A stretch of DNA of 64,000 bases from the NCBI RefSeq assembly GCF_958298935.1, contig NC_084940.1:17417146-17481145 (forward strand), in the 5' to 3' direction. The position numbers were made by a program, and so were the translations under genes. Shown piece after piece: positions 1 through 10,659 of this stretch (its first letter is position 1; the number at the start of each line of letters is the position of its first letter). Origin of the DNA: Phragmites australis. Lineage: Eukaryota; Streptophyta; Magnoliopsida; Poales; Poaceae. Below the pieces are notes generated by a model. The model was not told the DNA's origin and did no database searches. It saw nothing but the letters and a program-made list of their open reading frames with translations.

Positions 1-1974
1 TCCGGAGCCCCTCCACCACCGACAAGCCCACTTGAGAACCCCCTTCCCCTCCTCTCTATTTTATGCCAAACCCCGTCGAGGTCCGAGACCGAATGCGCAT
101 TCCGGCACATCTCCGACGAGGCACCGCTGGCCACCGCCCGCCCTTGTTCAGTGGCGCCGGACCGAGCCAGTTTAAATCCCGGCCGTCTAATCCTCATCTG
201 GCGACCTAAAATAGATGCCCCTTCATCTTTATGTTTCGGTCCACTGTAGACCCGTGGACCGGCCTTCAGGCCGTGGTCCACGAGGTCCATGCACCTATTC
301 CTTTGCTTTTCCAATAGAGAAATAATTCAGTAAATCTTTATTGTGTCATAATTCCAATTTTCAGTGTAAAATCAATTCGGTATTTCTCTGAAATTCAAGT
401 AAAGTTTGTAGATTAGTCCCTGGAACTTCAAAAGCTCAATACTTTTTGCTCGTAGCTCCGATTTAGTTGATTTTCGCATCCAGATGTTTGTAACGGCATG
501 TAGAATCTTTTTATAGGGTTTTTATCTAGATATACCACTATTTGGTGTACTGTTATTAGGTTTTCCTTTGTGTGTACTTTTTCCAGTTTGTTGATTAGGA
601 GCTGAGCAGTTCGGCAATCTCCAAGACTAAGCTTTCGAGGTTTTTGAGCAACACTCCGTCGAAGGCAAGTGTTCTTGAGCATTTTATCCCTGTTTTAGGA
701 TTTGTAGGTGTAGTTTTTATCCTTCAACATGCATGCTTGTCTAAATATGAAATCCCATGTTAGGGTTTATTAGTTTTGATTGAATATTCCTTGTCGCCGT
801 TGTTTAGCCATGCGATAAAATGGGTAGTGTATGCTAGTGCAGTCATGGTTGGGAAAAATGTTAATCTTGACTAATAAATTATGGAACAAGAATCGGGAAA
901 GGGTAATTTTGTAGTAACATGGTATAGGGATCCCAACAGAATAGTTGTCGAGGTTGGTGCGGGAATGCACGTGCGCCGGTAGTGCACAGTTCGTTGTGGT
1001 TGTTCCTGTGTGGGGTCCTAAGGACCGGTTCTTGAACATGTAACCAAGTTAGTTTCGCACAACCACAAGGCCTAAATGGGTACGGCCTGGCCAATTAATT
1101 AGCCACCCCTCTGGTTCTGTGGGCACCGTTGGACGGTTGAGTGGCACAAGAGAGGGGTTCTACAGCGATGTAATCGTCTGTTAACGATGAAACCTCAGTG
1201 GGTGCCTGCGGGCTAGTGGGAGCTTTGTAAAGGCCTTGTAGTGAAACCCCGACTCCACACCCCGAAAGTGTGAAGCAATACGGGAATCACGACTTGTGGG
1301 GAAAGCTGTGCAAACTCTGTAGAGTATAAACTAATTGATCAGCCGTGCTCACGGTCATGAGCGAACTTGGACTTCTTCAGGATTAGTTGGAATCAGGGTT
1401 TGGTCTGGTTGGTTGGGTAGCCGGGTAATGGAATTACCTGGTGAGTCTTGGTAGTCGGATAAAATCTGATAAGTCAATCCTTTTGTCATAGTTGTGTCTT
1501 CACTTAGTAAATATGATGCCTGTTGTTGGAATTATAGGTTCAGGTTGCTTAGTGTAGTTAACCTGTGTCTAAACCTTTCCTTGACTTAAACCCCATATCT
1601 TGTTTCCCTCCACTTGCAGAGTACAATCTTTGTACTCACACTTGTTGTCCCCTCCCTTGCATTCTACCGCTGTTTAGAAGCCGGCAATGAAGCTGCTACC
1701 TTCGACGAGGACGACTTCGACCCAGAGCTGCTTTTCTAGGTTGGTGTGCTCCCGGTCGACGCCTGTGGAAGATGGAGGCCCCGCTGGTGCTGAAGACCTC
1801 TTTCTAGTTCCGCTGTGTTTTTCTTCTAGACCCTTGGGTCCTTTTGTAATAGTTAATTATCGTTGTAATCATGGCACTATGATGATACACTAATGAAGTA
1901 AGCACATGTATGAAACTTGATCCTGGCATACATGTGTTGTGCCCAGTTTTGTTCTTTTAAAACTGGGTGTTACA
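1..1974 (+). mobile_element. 3' part of a long LTR (Ty3/gypsy-type, left end outside window)
   Basis: The segment ends in GGGTGTTACA at 1965-1974, the typical end of a TGTNACACCC...GGGTGTTACA long LTR. It has the same landmarks, in the opposite orientation, as the solo LTRs at 32649-36742 and 54672-57871: the end resembles the reverse complement of their start, and a shared block near 1610-1660 (cttgcagagtac..tactcacactt) corresponds to theirs at about 32960-33000. No significant ORF is present; the short ORFs within it are not conserved domains. What follows looks like CACTA subterminal repeat, so this LTR probably landed inside the CACTA element to its right. Whether it is solo or part of a full element cannot be seen. 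Confidence 0.7.
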
Positions 1975-1979
1975 ATGGA

Positions 1980-2110
1980 CCGACAGTGAAGGGGGTTATC
2001 ACTACTGGCTGAAGGATTCAGCCGGCAGTGATTCTCTGGCATCACTGTCGGCTGTATCCTTCAGCTGGCAGTGATTTGTTGGAATCATTGCCGGCCGAAG
2101 GTTTGAGCTA
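1980..2110. repeat. CACTA subterminal repeats (left cluster)
   Basis: Several copies of a roughly 12-bp motif (ggcagtgat / atcactgtcgg / atcattgccgg) occur in both orientations. These match the clusters at 5190-5370 and 8380-8640 of the same element. In known CACTA elements such repeats are the binding sites of the small transposase protein; that function is inferred here. Confidence 0.65.
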
Positions 2111-2275
2111 GCAATGTTTTCCATCTCCCCCATCCACGGTCCTCTTTATCCTCTCTGTACTCTCTCTCTCCTCAATCTCTCTGTCTCTCTTTCAATACAT
2201 GCATACAATGATACATATATTTACTGTAAATCAATAATAAAAACACCTTCATTAATACATAGTAATGAACACATA

Positions 2276-2786
2276 TTACAAGTCAGACATCGACAAACAC
2301 ACAATATTACAAGTCACCCCCTGAAAAGTTGGTTGAGTTGAGCCAGTCCAGTATCCCTCTACCTCTCCCGTGATCGTGTCCACGCACTGACGATTGATGG
2401 CGTGAGTACGTCCGGGGACACCAGGGGGCCGATGGTGGTGGAGCGGAGGACCCGACAATGCCTGATCGATAGCAGCGTCGCCTATGCTCCAGGCTCGCCG
2501 GCGTGTCAAAGACATCGAAGTCTGACACCTGAACGCCTCTAGGTTTTGAGCCTTCCGCCTCCTCCGCAGCACACTGATGGGCCACCCTCTCGTCCTCCTC
2601 CTCCTGGGTGCGTTTACGGGATATTGCTTCTTGCTCCTCCGCAATGCACAGCTCACGGGCTAGTCTCTCATCCTCCTCCTCTTGGGCACGTTTACGAGAC
2701 GCCGCTTCTTGCTCCTCCTTCGCATCATCGTTGGAAAGCCATTGTGTCCAAGAGTCATCTGATGATATCAACTTCGCATCATACAT
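2276..2786 (-). pseudogene. charged coiled-coil ORF inside the CACTA element
   Basis: A 159-codon minus-strand ORF (2307-2786) begins MYDAKLISSDDSWTQWLSND and continues with two similar Glu/Arg-rich blocks (R-K-R-x-Q-E-E-E-D-E-R, residues about 31-41 and 57-67), suggesting a coiled coil. It ends with ILDWLNSTNF. No catalytic motif is visible. Its position downstream of TNPD in the same element and on the same strand suggests the last exon of a second CACTA gene, comparable in position to the TNP1/Ulp1-like gene of the other CACTA at 42240-45110. I do not recognise a precise family. Confidence 0.35.
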
Positions 2787-3085
2787 AGTAATTCATATCA
2801 TTCATTAATAAATGGAAAAATCTATGATTTACAACTGAATAAGTGCTGGTTCTACGATATGCCATCCATTGTGAGGATGACAAGTGGGACTTGGTCGCAC
2901 ATGTCATTGACACATAGGTGGTATGTCGTAGAACCAGGTCATAGCACGATGAACAACATACCATGTCATAGTAGTCTAAAATATTCAGAGAATATTCATA
3001 AATGGTATACTACAAACCACCATAACACCAAAGAATATTCTTGCAAAAAACTATTAGGCTCAGTAGATCTAGCAAATGGCCTTAT

Positions 3086-3372
3086 TAGGACTTCAATATT
3101 GATTACATGTTCAGACAGAAAGCATTCTTCGCAAGTTTGCATTTATGTGCCAGTCCTACTAGTTCGGAGAGCAGTTTCTCTCAAGATGAGCTGGACATCC
3201 TATCTGAGGTTGGCCTAAATAACTAAAAGAAAACAGTTTAGGCCAACCTCAGATAGGACGTCCAGCTTGTCTTGAGAGAAGCTACTCTCTGAACTAGTAA
3301 GACTAGCACATAAATGCTGACTTGAGAAGAATGCTTCCTCTCCGAACCCACGATATCAATACTGAAGTCCTA
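3086..3372. repeat. long imperfect inverted repeat (hairpin, arms about 135 bp)
   Basis: The left arm (about 3086-3220) and right arm (about 3238-3372) are imperfect reverse complements around a loop of roughly 17 bases near 3221-3237. Outer ends pair as aggacttcaatattgat with atcaatactgaagtcct; inner ends pair as cctatctgaggttggcctaa with ttaggccaacctcagatagg. Both the inner 20 bp and the outer 15-17 bp are nearly perfect, with mismatches and small bulges between. A transcript of either strand would fold into a long stem. It lies in the non-coding middle of the CACTA element. Confidence 0.85.
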
Positions 3373-3473
3373 GAAGTAATAAAGAAATACGGCCTCGAGC
3401 CATATCATCATCGCTACTATTTTATTATATTTCAAAAGAAATATTTGCTTCTCCGTAGAGAGCATGATATCAA

Positions 3474-3561
3474 AAATAAGCATAGCATCAATATCTATAC
3501 ATTAGGGTGCATTGATCAATACAAAAATAAGCATAGCATCAGTATCTATACATTAGGGTGT
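3474..3561. repeat. two direct copies of a ~38-bp unit
   Basis: The unit aaaaataagcatagcatc..tatctatacattagggtg occurs at about 3474-3511 and again at about 3524-3561 with one difference. It lies in AT-rich non-coding DNA of the CACTA element. Confidence 0.8.
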
Positions 3562-3599
3562 AACAAGAAAATCAACAAACAAAAATAAAAATCAGTCAC

Positions 3600-4640
3600 C
3601 ACCATCATATCTAACCACCATCCAACAAAGAGTCTATTATTTGATTGATCCGCATTAGATTATGGTGATAATTATATATGACTGCAAGCTCAACAGGGAT
3701 AGTGAAAAGACGTTCAAGGTGCAAGTGTAATAACCATCCCAGTCGAGCTTTGCAGTCATATGTATGGTAAATAGTTATCTCCTTTCATCATTTGCGACTG
3801 CAAAATATGCTTAAGGACCACCCGAATATAAAAATCAATAAAAAAAAGTAGTTCATATACACTGAACATGAACATACATATAAGTGCCATAAGTACAGAA
3901 GCAAAACCACCTCCCATCAAGCAAGATAATGAACTGAACAGCATATAGATGATTAAATAAAATTGCTCTCAGATAAATATAATAATTCACCCCAGTACTA
4001 CGATATCCTGCTTCCTAATTGTCCATTTGACACATCACAAGCTGGGCTAGAAGCTAAGATCGCAACTAGATGTAAACTGGAAAAAATGTTCTCTGAAATT
4101 AAGCTTTCTTCTTGGACAATGCTGCTGGACATAAAAACTAACAGGGAGAGGGTTACTCATTGAGAAACAAACACTAACCGAGTAGCAAAATATCATAGAA
4201 GTACAAAAGGTTTTTCTGCTCTTCCAGAATTCAATCAAAACAAGATTAATTGAATCAACAAATACAGCAACTCCTAGTCCAGGAATCAAGCCTAACTGGC
4301 AATGTTGTTGATCCAACAACAGAGAACAAACATATTTAACATATATTGCACTAAGACATCTAGCCCAACCTCAGTGTTCCATTTGATCATCACAGAGTAT
4401 ATCACCAAAACGTCCAGGGAGCAGAAATGAAACGCAGGAGAAAACCGAAATACTCACAGTGCAACTCAGCTAAAGGCAAAATCAATACAGTCAATAAGCA
4501 CCTCCAACACAGCACCTCCAGCAACACAGCACCACCACCAATCGATTGCCTGATCACCAAAGTTCTAAATAGCATAACCGAGCTCACTCAGCTCAATTTC
4601 AATTGACTAAACCACCCAGTGATGAAACCAAAACTCAATT
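3600..4640. other. non-coding interior of the CACTA element
   Basis: AT-rich DNA with only short open frames and no domain I can recognise. It probably holds introns or spacer of the second CACTA transcription unit. Confidence 0.5.
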
Positions 4641-4757
4641 ACCAAATCAACCATTAACCTCACAGTACCTATCACTTTGCAGCAACCACAAACACTGTCT
4701 CGGAGGTGGAGGGAGACAGCAGGCGGTGGAGTAGTCACCGCGATGATGTATTAGAGC

Positions 4758-5130
4758 TTGGGGACGATAGCGATGGGGACCACCGTGTGGAGGAATGCGG
4801 CCTCGGGGATGGGGCGGCGGCATAGAGGCAGGCAGTGTTGGGGACTGAGGACGGGGTTGGCGTCGGGGAGGAGGACGACGGCGTCGAGGAGGACAGGGAA
4901 CGACATCGAGGAGGACGGGAATGGCGCCGGGGAGGAGGACGGTGACGGTGGTGGGGAGGAGGATGACGGCACGGAGGAGGACGGGAATGACACCAGGCAG
5001 GAGGACGACGATGTCAGCAGGGAGGAGGACGATGGCATCGAGGAGGACACGGACGGCGGGCACGGGCTCATGGACCTCCGGTGGCGTAGGCTCATCGGCG
5101 TTGGGAGGCGTTTCGGCGGATGGCACAGGG
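4758..5130. repeat. GC-rich degenerate minisatellite (gaggaggacggg..)
   Basis: Degenerate short tandem repeats around ggaggaggacgg make up most of 4850-5060 and keep several frames open at once: acidic Gly/Asp/Glu repeats on +, Pro/Leu/Val-rich on -. Open frames here are explained by the repeat. The block sits directly before the internal subterminal-repeat cluster and could be the 5' leader of the second minus-strand unit; that is inference. Confidence 0.6.
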
Positions 5131-5189
5131 AACGGGAAAAAATTTCTAAGTGTCAAAGGGCGTAGGGCGTCGAGCTATTTTATAGGTGA

Positions 5190-5370
5190 GGACTTTCACT
5201 GCCGGCTCAATATGACCACCGGCAGTGAAATGGTACCTTCACTGCCGGCTCACTAGGACAACCGGCAGTGAAACTACTTTCACTGCTGGATCAATAAGTA
5301 CACTGGCAGTGAAAGTAGTTTCACTGCCGGCCCAATATGTCCACCGGCAGTGAAACCCCTTTCATTGCTA
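5190..5370. repeat. internal cluster of CACTA subterminal-type repeats
   Basis: At least six copies of tcactgccggct / ccggcagtgaaa in alternating orientation with short spacers. They are the same motif as at the element ends, but the cluster lies between the TNPD pseudogene (5900-7752) and the rest of the element. A matching internal cluster exists in the other CACTA at 49160-49340. Confidence 0.8.
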
Positions 5371-5899
5371 GTACCGCGGGGTGCAAAAAATTTGATTTAG
5401 CTTCGCACGCGCGCAAAGACTCGAACCCAAGCCCTACACCAAGTAAGACTGAACAAATCGTTGCGCTACTCAGGTGATTTCAATTGAGTTTGTACTATCT
5501 ATATTTATTAACATTAAGTTGACCTAGCAGACCTAATACATATTTATTTAAATTTGAACTTGTTATATACCAAAATTAATTTTTGTATATACCTAAAATC
5601 AAAAATCAATATGGTCAATAATAAATATATCTTCCACCATACACTACAAATTGAAGCTTCCATAACAAAAGTGAGGTATAATTGCATCTAAAACAAATTC
5701 ATGCATAGTAATTAATACAATTTAGCTACTTTGTCTTAACGATTCGCCCTTCATTATGATCACGACATACATAGGGAGGTTCGTCGGTGTCTTCCATGGG
5801 ACCTAGGTTGACGTCCTCAACAAAAGGAGGTAGCGCATTGAATTGATTGTAGTCTTCCTCGTCAACAACATTCTCTACTCCAACAATCCTTCTTTTTCC

Positions 5900-7752
5900 T
5901 TAAAGAACCATGTGGCACTCCTCCTTGTTAGCCGGGTCTGGGTCCTTAACATAGAAGATCTGCATAACATCATTCGCAAGTACAAATGGTTCTTCTCTGT
6001 ATCCAACGAGTTTTTGGTCCACTGTAGTCATACCGTACTTGTCAATCTTCACACCCCCTGGGAGTCTGACCCATTGGCACCGAAAAAGAGGAACCTTTAA
6101 CACTCCATAGTCGAGCTCCCAGATCTCCTCTATGAATCCGTAATAGGTCTTCCTATTTCCATTGCAGTCGTAGACATCTATACGGACACGAAATAGCTGA
6201 GGAGCCGAGTGACGTGCCAGCGCTACTACTTGATTGAGTGCCGAGCTACTACTCTGTAGATTAACTAGTGTCCCATTTTGGTTGGAGCTCTTATTATCTT
6301 GAGATCTCATATAAAATGTATAGCCATTCATGTCATATCCTTGGAATGTGAGGATTGTAGTAGACGGTCAGTGAGCCAGCATATTCAACTGAGCACACTC
6401 TATCTACTTATGCATCACCTGTCTGCGTAACCAAGTGCCAAAATGATCTATGTGCTCTCGCGCGATCCAAACATCGGACTTCCCTGGGTTTCTAGTGCGT
6501 AGCATCTTCTAGTGTTCTTCGACATACGGGTCCACTATAACTGATTGTTGCAGAACTGCAAAATGAGCTTGCGTGAATGAAACGGAGTCGTTAGTGCAGA
6601 ATGCGTTTGCACCTATAGTCCCTTTCCCCTGTAGCCTCCACTCATGGCGAGATACAGGCACACCAGTCGATTTGAGATTCATGTAGTCGACATAGAAATC
6701 AATGACCTCCTCAGTTCCCCAACCCTTAGCCATATAGCCTTACAACCGATTTTGGTTACGAACATATTTCTTAAGAACTCCCATGAACCTCTCGAAAGGG
6801 TACATCTGATGCAGAAACACGGGCCCAAGAATCCGTATCTCTTTCACAATATGAACAACGAGATGCACCATGATATAAAAAATGATGGAGGGAACAATGC
6901 CTCAAGCTGGGATAGAGTCTCAACCACATCTTCCTGCGGCTTATCTAGCTTGGTCGGATCAATGGCCTTCTGTGATATCGCGTTGAAGAATGAACACAGC
7001 TTTATGATTGGGTTTCGGACCTTCGGCGGGAGAATACCTCTAATTGCAATTTGAAGCATCTGTGTCATCATCACATGACAATCATGGGACTTCATGCCAG
7101 TTAATTTCAAGTCTTTCATATTTACTAGTCTCTTCATGTTGGCAGAGTAACCGGATGGAACTTTGATTCCATGCAAGCACTTGCACCTTGCAATTTTCTG
7201 CGCCTTGCTCAGTTTGTAGCTCACGGGGCCAAGATATTTGTTGCCTTCTTCCATCTCTTCAGGATGTTAGATCATGTCTGAGTTTCAAACATTTTAGGTC
7301 CTTCCGTGCTTGGAGTGTATCCTTTGTTTTGCTAGGTATGTCTAGTAACGTACCAATCAAGCTATCACACACGTTCTTCTCAATGTGCATGACATCGATT
7401 GCGTGTCGAACCACCAAATCTGGCCAATATGCTAAGTCATAAAAGACAGATTTCTTTTTGAACATAGGAGCTCTAAGATTAGATTTTGGAACCGGTGTAC
7501 TCCGGCTTGTACCAGGAAACAATCTATGCTGTTCTTATACTCTGCGCTCACACGGCTCACATCGTACATCCATCTTCTATCCATCAACAAGTATATCATT
7601 ATTGTAAATCCAAATTCATAACATCTAGAACATTTTGCGATCACCAACAAATAAATTACCTTATCATCTCCTACCGGCAATTGGCTCGGGTTGGAGGAGC
7701 CGCAGCTTGCATGCTTTCGTGTCCGTTTCCGATGAGTATTTGTTGGTTCCAT
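5900..7752 (-). pseudogene. CACTA TNPD-like transposase (TNP2/DUF4218/DUF4216), broken
   Basis: Read on the minus strand from 7752 down. A segment with MYDVSRVSAEYKNSIDCFL (in 7432-7752) is followed by AIDVMHIEKNVCDSLIGTLL (in 7259-7522), the signature of the TNP2 transposase family. Next comes MKSHDCHVMMTQMLQIAIRG (in 6844-7254), the start of the DUF4218-like part. The C-terminal DUF4216-like block lies in 5900-6331 (YYGFIEEIWELDYG, VPLFRCQWVRLPGG, IFYVKDPD). Frames shift several times, and the N-terminal third of a normal TNPD (including the MHACK region seen in the copy at 51827-52117) is missing. The DDE catalytic core is therefore incomplete and the gene cannot encode an active transposase. 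Confidence 0.85.
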
Positions 7753-7759
7753 CCATAGA

Positions 7760-8380
7760 AATTTTTATTATTATTCAACACCTTATCTATAACTCATTAA
7801 GGAAACATGAAAAATAAATATGCTCATACATAAATATATTTGTATCTTGCTACATAACTAAATATCATGGTGAACTTTTCCAATTCATTAAAAATCAAAA
7901 TAAATACACCATACTTAAAGTTTCCATATTGGGAACATGCTAATTAATTAAAATAGAAAAAAAAATAACTAGAGCTTTCTACATACCTAAATATCATGGC
8001 TAATTTTTCTAATTCACTAAAAACCAAAAATAAATATGCTCATACATATAGCTAATGTAAATCAATAATAAAGACACTTTCAACCAGAATTGAAGCTTCC
8101 ATATCATAAATGATGTATAATTGCATCTACATTATCTCAAAACATCATGGCCATAGGTTCATCTCCATCGTTTCAAAATTTAGAGCAATTTAGCAAATAA
8201 AATTCAAATAGAAATGTTTGGAGAGGAAGTTACACACCTTGGAACACCTAGGGCATGAGGATTCCTCAAAATTTTGAAGCCACCAAGATGTGAGCAAAAA
8301 TGGCCGCTACCGAGCAAGAACAGAGCTCCTCTCTGTTGTGCTCAAGCTTGCGGAAGGAGAGAGTGACTTCTAATAGATGG
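7760..8380. other. AT-rich 5' region of the CACTA TNPD gene
   Basis: No open frame of note. Partial repeats of gctcatacataaatat and a motif (aaatcaataataaa.acac) shared with 2228-2250 occur. Likely the remains of 5' exons, introns and promoter of the TNPD gene. Confidence 0.45.
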
Positions 8381-8652
8381 GTCATCACTGATGGCTCATT
8401 TAACCAGCCGACAGTGATGTTATGCTATCACTATCGGTCGGTGGATTAAGCCGGCAGTGATGAGGGAGCAGGGTATCACTGTCGGCTCAATCCATCGACC
8501 GGTAGTGATGACCCTTATCACTGTCGGTTCATAAGCCATGATGGCTGATTATTCCCGTGTGGCTTATGAATCGGCAGTGATGCCCCATCACTGCTGGCCC
8601 ATTAGGAACCGGCAGTGATGGGCCGGCATATAAGGCCAGTTCTGTAGTAGTG
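8380..8652. repeat. CACTA right terminal and subterminal repeats with TIR
   Basis: About ten copies of the ccggcagtgatg / tcactgtcggtt motif in both orientations lead to the 19-bp terminal inverted repeat ending TGTAGTAGTG at 8652. The terminal CACTA sequence reads outward on the minus strand. GCT follows at 8653-8655. Confidence 0.85.
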
Positions 8653-8834
8653 GCTTCTAACAGATGAGTCTGTTGAGCTATAACTGCCACCAAGTCAGTG
8701 ATAGGAGGATCTGACAGTCCTTGACCATTCTCATATCCTCCTTGATTTTCTGCTTCTCTTTCACCATGATTCTCCTCTTCTACCATGCAGTTCTCTTGAC
8801 GCTGATGGATCCTAGCAGACTTCTTAGGTGCCAT
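8653..8834 (-). pseudogene. N-terminal fragment of Ty3/gypsy gag
   Basis: Starting at 8834 the minus strand encodes MAPKKSARIHQRQENC and, after an acidic stretch, PPITDLVAVIAQQTHLLEA. This resembles the start of gag in grass Ty3/gypsy elements (basic start, then a P-(I/M)-T-D-hydrophobic-AQQT-LL motif). The frame runs into the CACTA end at 8652, so the gag was split by that insertion; the remainder is not in the window. The leader ORF 9236-9748 and the LTR from about 9904 lie upstream on the same strand. Confidence 0.7.
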
Positions 8835-8839
8835 CTTCT

Positions 8840-9235
8840 AAGAGGTAAAGAGGGATGCATAAGTTGACAGCAGATACTAAGGTTATTTTGTTTTAAAAAT
8901 CTTTTTTTAAGAAAGGATCACAAGGCTTCAAGCCTTGCTAGCACACAAGGGAAAGCACACTGAAGGGAAAACAAGCACACAACAAGCTTAATTACTAAGG
9001 GAGGGAGGGGTACAACACTCGCAGCTACTACATGCGACTACTCCAAGGTACATAGGGGGGGGGGGGGGTACATAAGCGTGACTTAAACTAAGATCGGACC
9101 ATGATGCTTCATCCCACTTCTTCCGGAACTCTAGACCTCTGCGGGGTCGGCGAGTTCATCACTCTCCTTGGGGAGAGGGTCTTCTAGCGGGGTGAGGGGA
9201 GTGCACTCTTCATCTTATTCTCTACTGGGGGATTT
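8840..9235. other. leader spacer between gypsy gag and upstream ORF
   Basis: Non-coding leader with a homopolymer run of 14 Gs at about 9057-9070. No other feature recognised. Confidence 0.5.
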
Positions 9236-9748
9236 CTAAGTCAGAGGGAGAGCTTCTTCTTCTTCTATAGCTAAATGGGATGAGGGCAGCGATGGTATGG
9301 GAACATCCTCCAAGAACTTCCTCTTGAGACTTCCCATGGGACAAATAGGAATTCCTTCAATCATAGGACGTCCTTCCAAGCCAGGGAGATGGAGGATCCT
9401 TCTACTGGCACGACCAGTGAGGTAGGCTTCACTGAAGGTCTTCATCTTTGCCATCCAAGTAGGGCAATCCTTCTCCACCAGGGGAAAGAACCTTAGGGAT
9501 GTGCAGCCAATAGGCTTCTCGTATATCTGGCAGAGGTGACACAAGGCCTTGCGGGCAACCACTTGGTAGGTGTCTACAAACCTAAACCGTGTGGTGGACA
9601 CACACCACGGCTTCTTGTCGGGGTAGACTTCACTGCCTCCAACGTGGATGGTGACTTCACAGCGCTCGATGTTGTATTCTTCATATTCCCTACTGACATA
9701 CTCTAGGTGTTCCATGATATCCAGTCTGGTCATGGTAGCATACAACAC
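9236..9748 (-). CDS. leader ORF of a gypsy element (between 5' LTR and gag)
   Basis: A clean 170-codon ORF beginning MLYATMTRLDIMEHLEYVSR. It contains EEYNIERCEVTIHVGG, a WCVSTT..FR.VDTYQVVARKAL segment and CHLCQIYEKPIGCTSLRFFP. I recognise this as the kind of additional ORF found between the 5' LTR and gag of some grass Ty3/gypsy elements; no enzymatic motif is visible and the biochemical role is unknown to me. It lies on the same strand as the gag fragment at 8653-8834 and downstream of the LTR at 9904-16925. It is uninterrupted here, unlike every other retrotransposon ORF in the window. Confidence 0.6.
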   Translation of the reverse strand: MLYATMTRLDIMEHLEYVSREYEEYNIERCEVTIHVGGSEVYPDKKPWCVSTTRFRFVDTYQVVARKALCHLCQIYEKPIGCTSLRFFPLVEKDCPTWMAKMKTFSEAYLTGRASRRILHLPGLEGRPMIEGIPICPMGSLKRKFLEDVPIPSLPSSHLAIEEEEALPLT

Positions 9749-10659
9749 CTTCTAAAAACCGGGAGTGCTCGAATAGTACTTGATTACCTAGCCAACTTCT
9801 TCCATCTGTAGAGAGAGAAGGACATCGCTAGTTAAAGAGCTTTTTTTTAAAAAAAAAGAAGAGGGAAGAGTAAGGAACTTTTGTAATATAGCTTTTTTAA
9901 GAAAATAACACGTCCGGGTCTACAGTCTTGTCCTACAGCCAAGTATGGCATTGATACTACCTGAAGCTCATCGGGTTATCCTAGGTGCTTAAAAACTATT
10001 ATTACATCAGTCCTTGGATTAATCACCGGTAAATAAAAGTCTTACAGCAGATGTTATCATAATCATACAACATGAGGGGTGGTGACTAAACTCCACCAGC
10101 ATAATAAAACATAGAGCACTAAGCAATAGTGCATCAATAATAAAGTTCATGACATCAGAGTACATAGCAGAGACATCATGAGGGACACGCCACTCCATAG
10201 GCAACTTGGGTGCTGACGTGACTGAGCCTACTCGTCTGCCGCACCATTTGACTCGGTGAAGTCCGGATCATCCTCTGAAAACACAACAAAGGGTGAGTAC
10301 AAAAGTACTCAGCAAGCCTCAACCCTTGCCCTATGACACGGGTATAAGTGCATATGGATAGACAACGAATAAGCTATAAGGTTATCTTTGCGGAAAAGCT
10401 AATTTTACTTATGCAAAGTTCATTTTTCATAAGGCAATTTTTTTATGATGACATTAAATTAGCATCATTATCTGAAGGGGGCTTTTAGCCATGATGGAAA
10501 GTCATCAGGGCCCAAGTTTAATTGTTGCCGGACACCCATCCACGGCAACCCACGGCTGTCGGTGAATCAGGAACCAGGGGTCCCTGAATCCCGAGGCCAG
10601 GTCAGCAGTTTGCCACGTGGAGCCCTCCCGCGGGGGTCATCTCCGCGAAGTACGAAAAG

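Larger units (their letters stand above)
1975..8652 (-). mobile_element. CACTA (En/Spm) transposon with decayed TNPD gene
   Basis: The right end carries a CACTA terminal inverted repeat read on the minus strand (CACTACTACAGAACTGGCC, 8634-8652), followed by GCT as possible 3-bp target duplication. Subterminal repeats of the type (a)ccggcagtga/tcactgccgg cluster at 1980-2110, 5190-5370 and 8380-8640. The body has a minus-strand TNPD-like transposase pseudogene (5900-7752). No CACTA terminus is visible at the left, where an LTR abuts at 1974, so the left end was probably displaced by the LTR insertion or lost. The element interrupts a gypsy gag reading frame at 8653. Confidence 0.8.

Noticed and set aside
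1975..2010. tcactactggctgaagg near 2000 as left CACTA terminus
   Set aside because: It matches CACTAC only over six bases, does not match the right TIR (CACTACTACAGAACTGG), and lies among subterminal repeats.
4758..5165. Plus-strand 135-codon ORF rich in Gly, Asp and Glu (and a long minus-strand Pro/Leu/Val-rich ORF over the same bases)
   Set aside because: Both frames are open because of the ggaggaggacgg minisatellite; no domain, and they lie inside a CACTA element.
5420..5470. gactcgaaccc, resembling the T-loop of a tRNA on the minus strand
   Set aside because: No acceptor stem, D-loop or anticodon arm could be found around it; probably chance or a decayed tRNA-like fragment.
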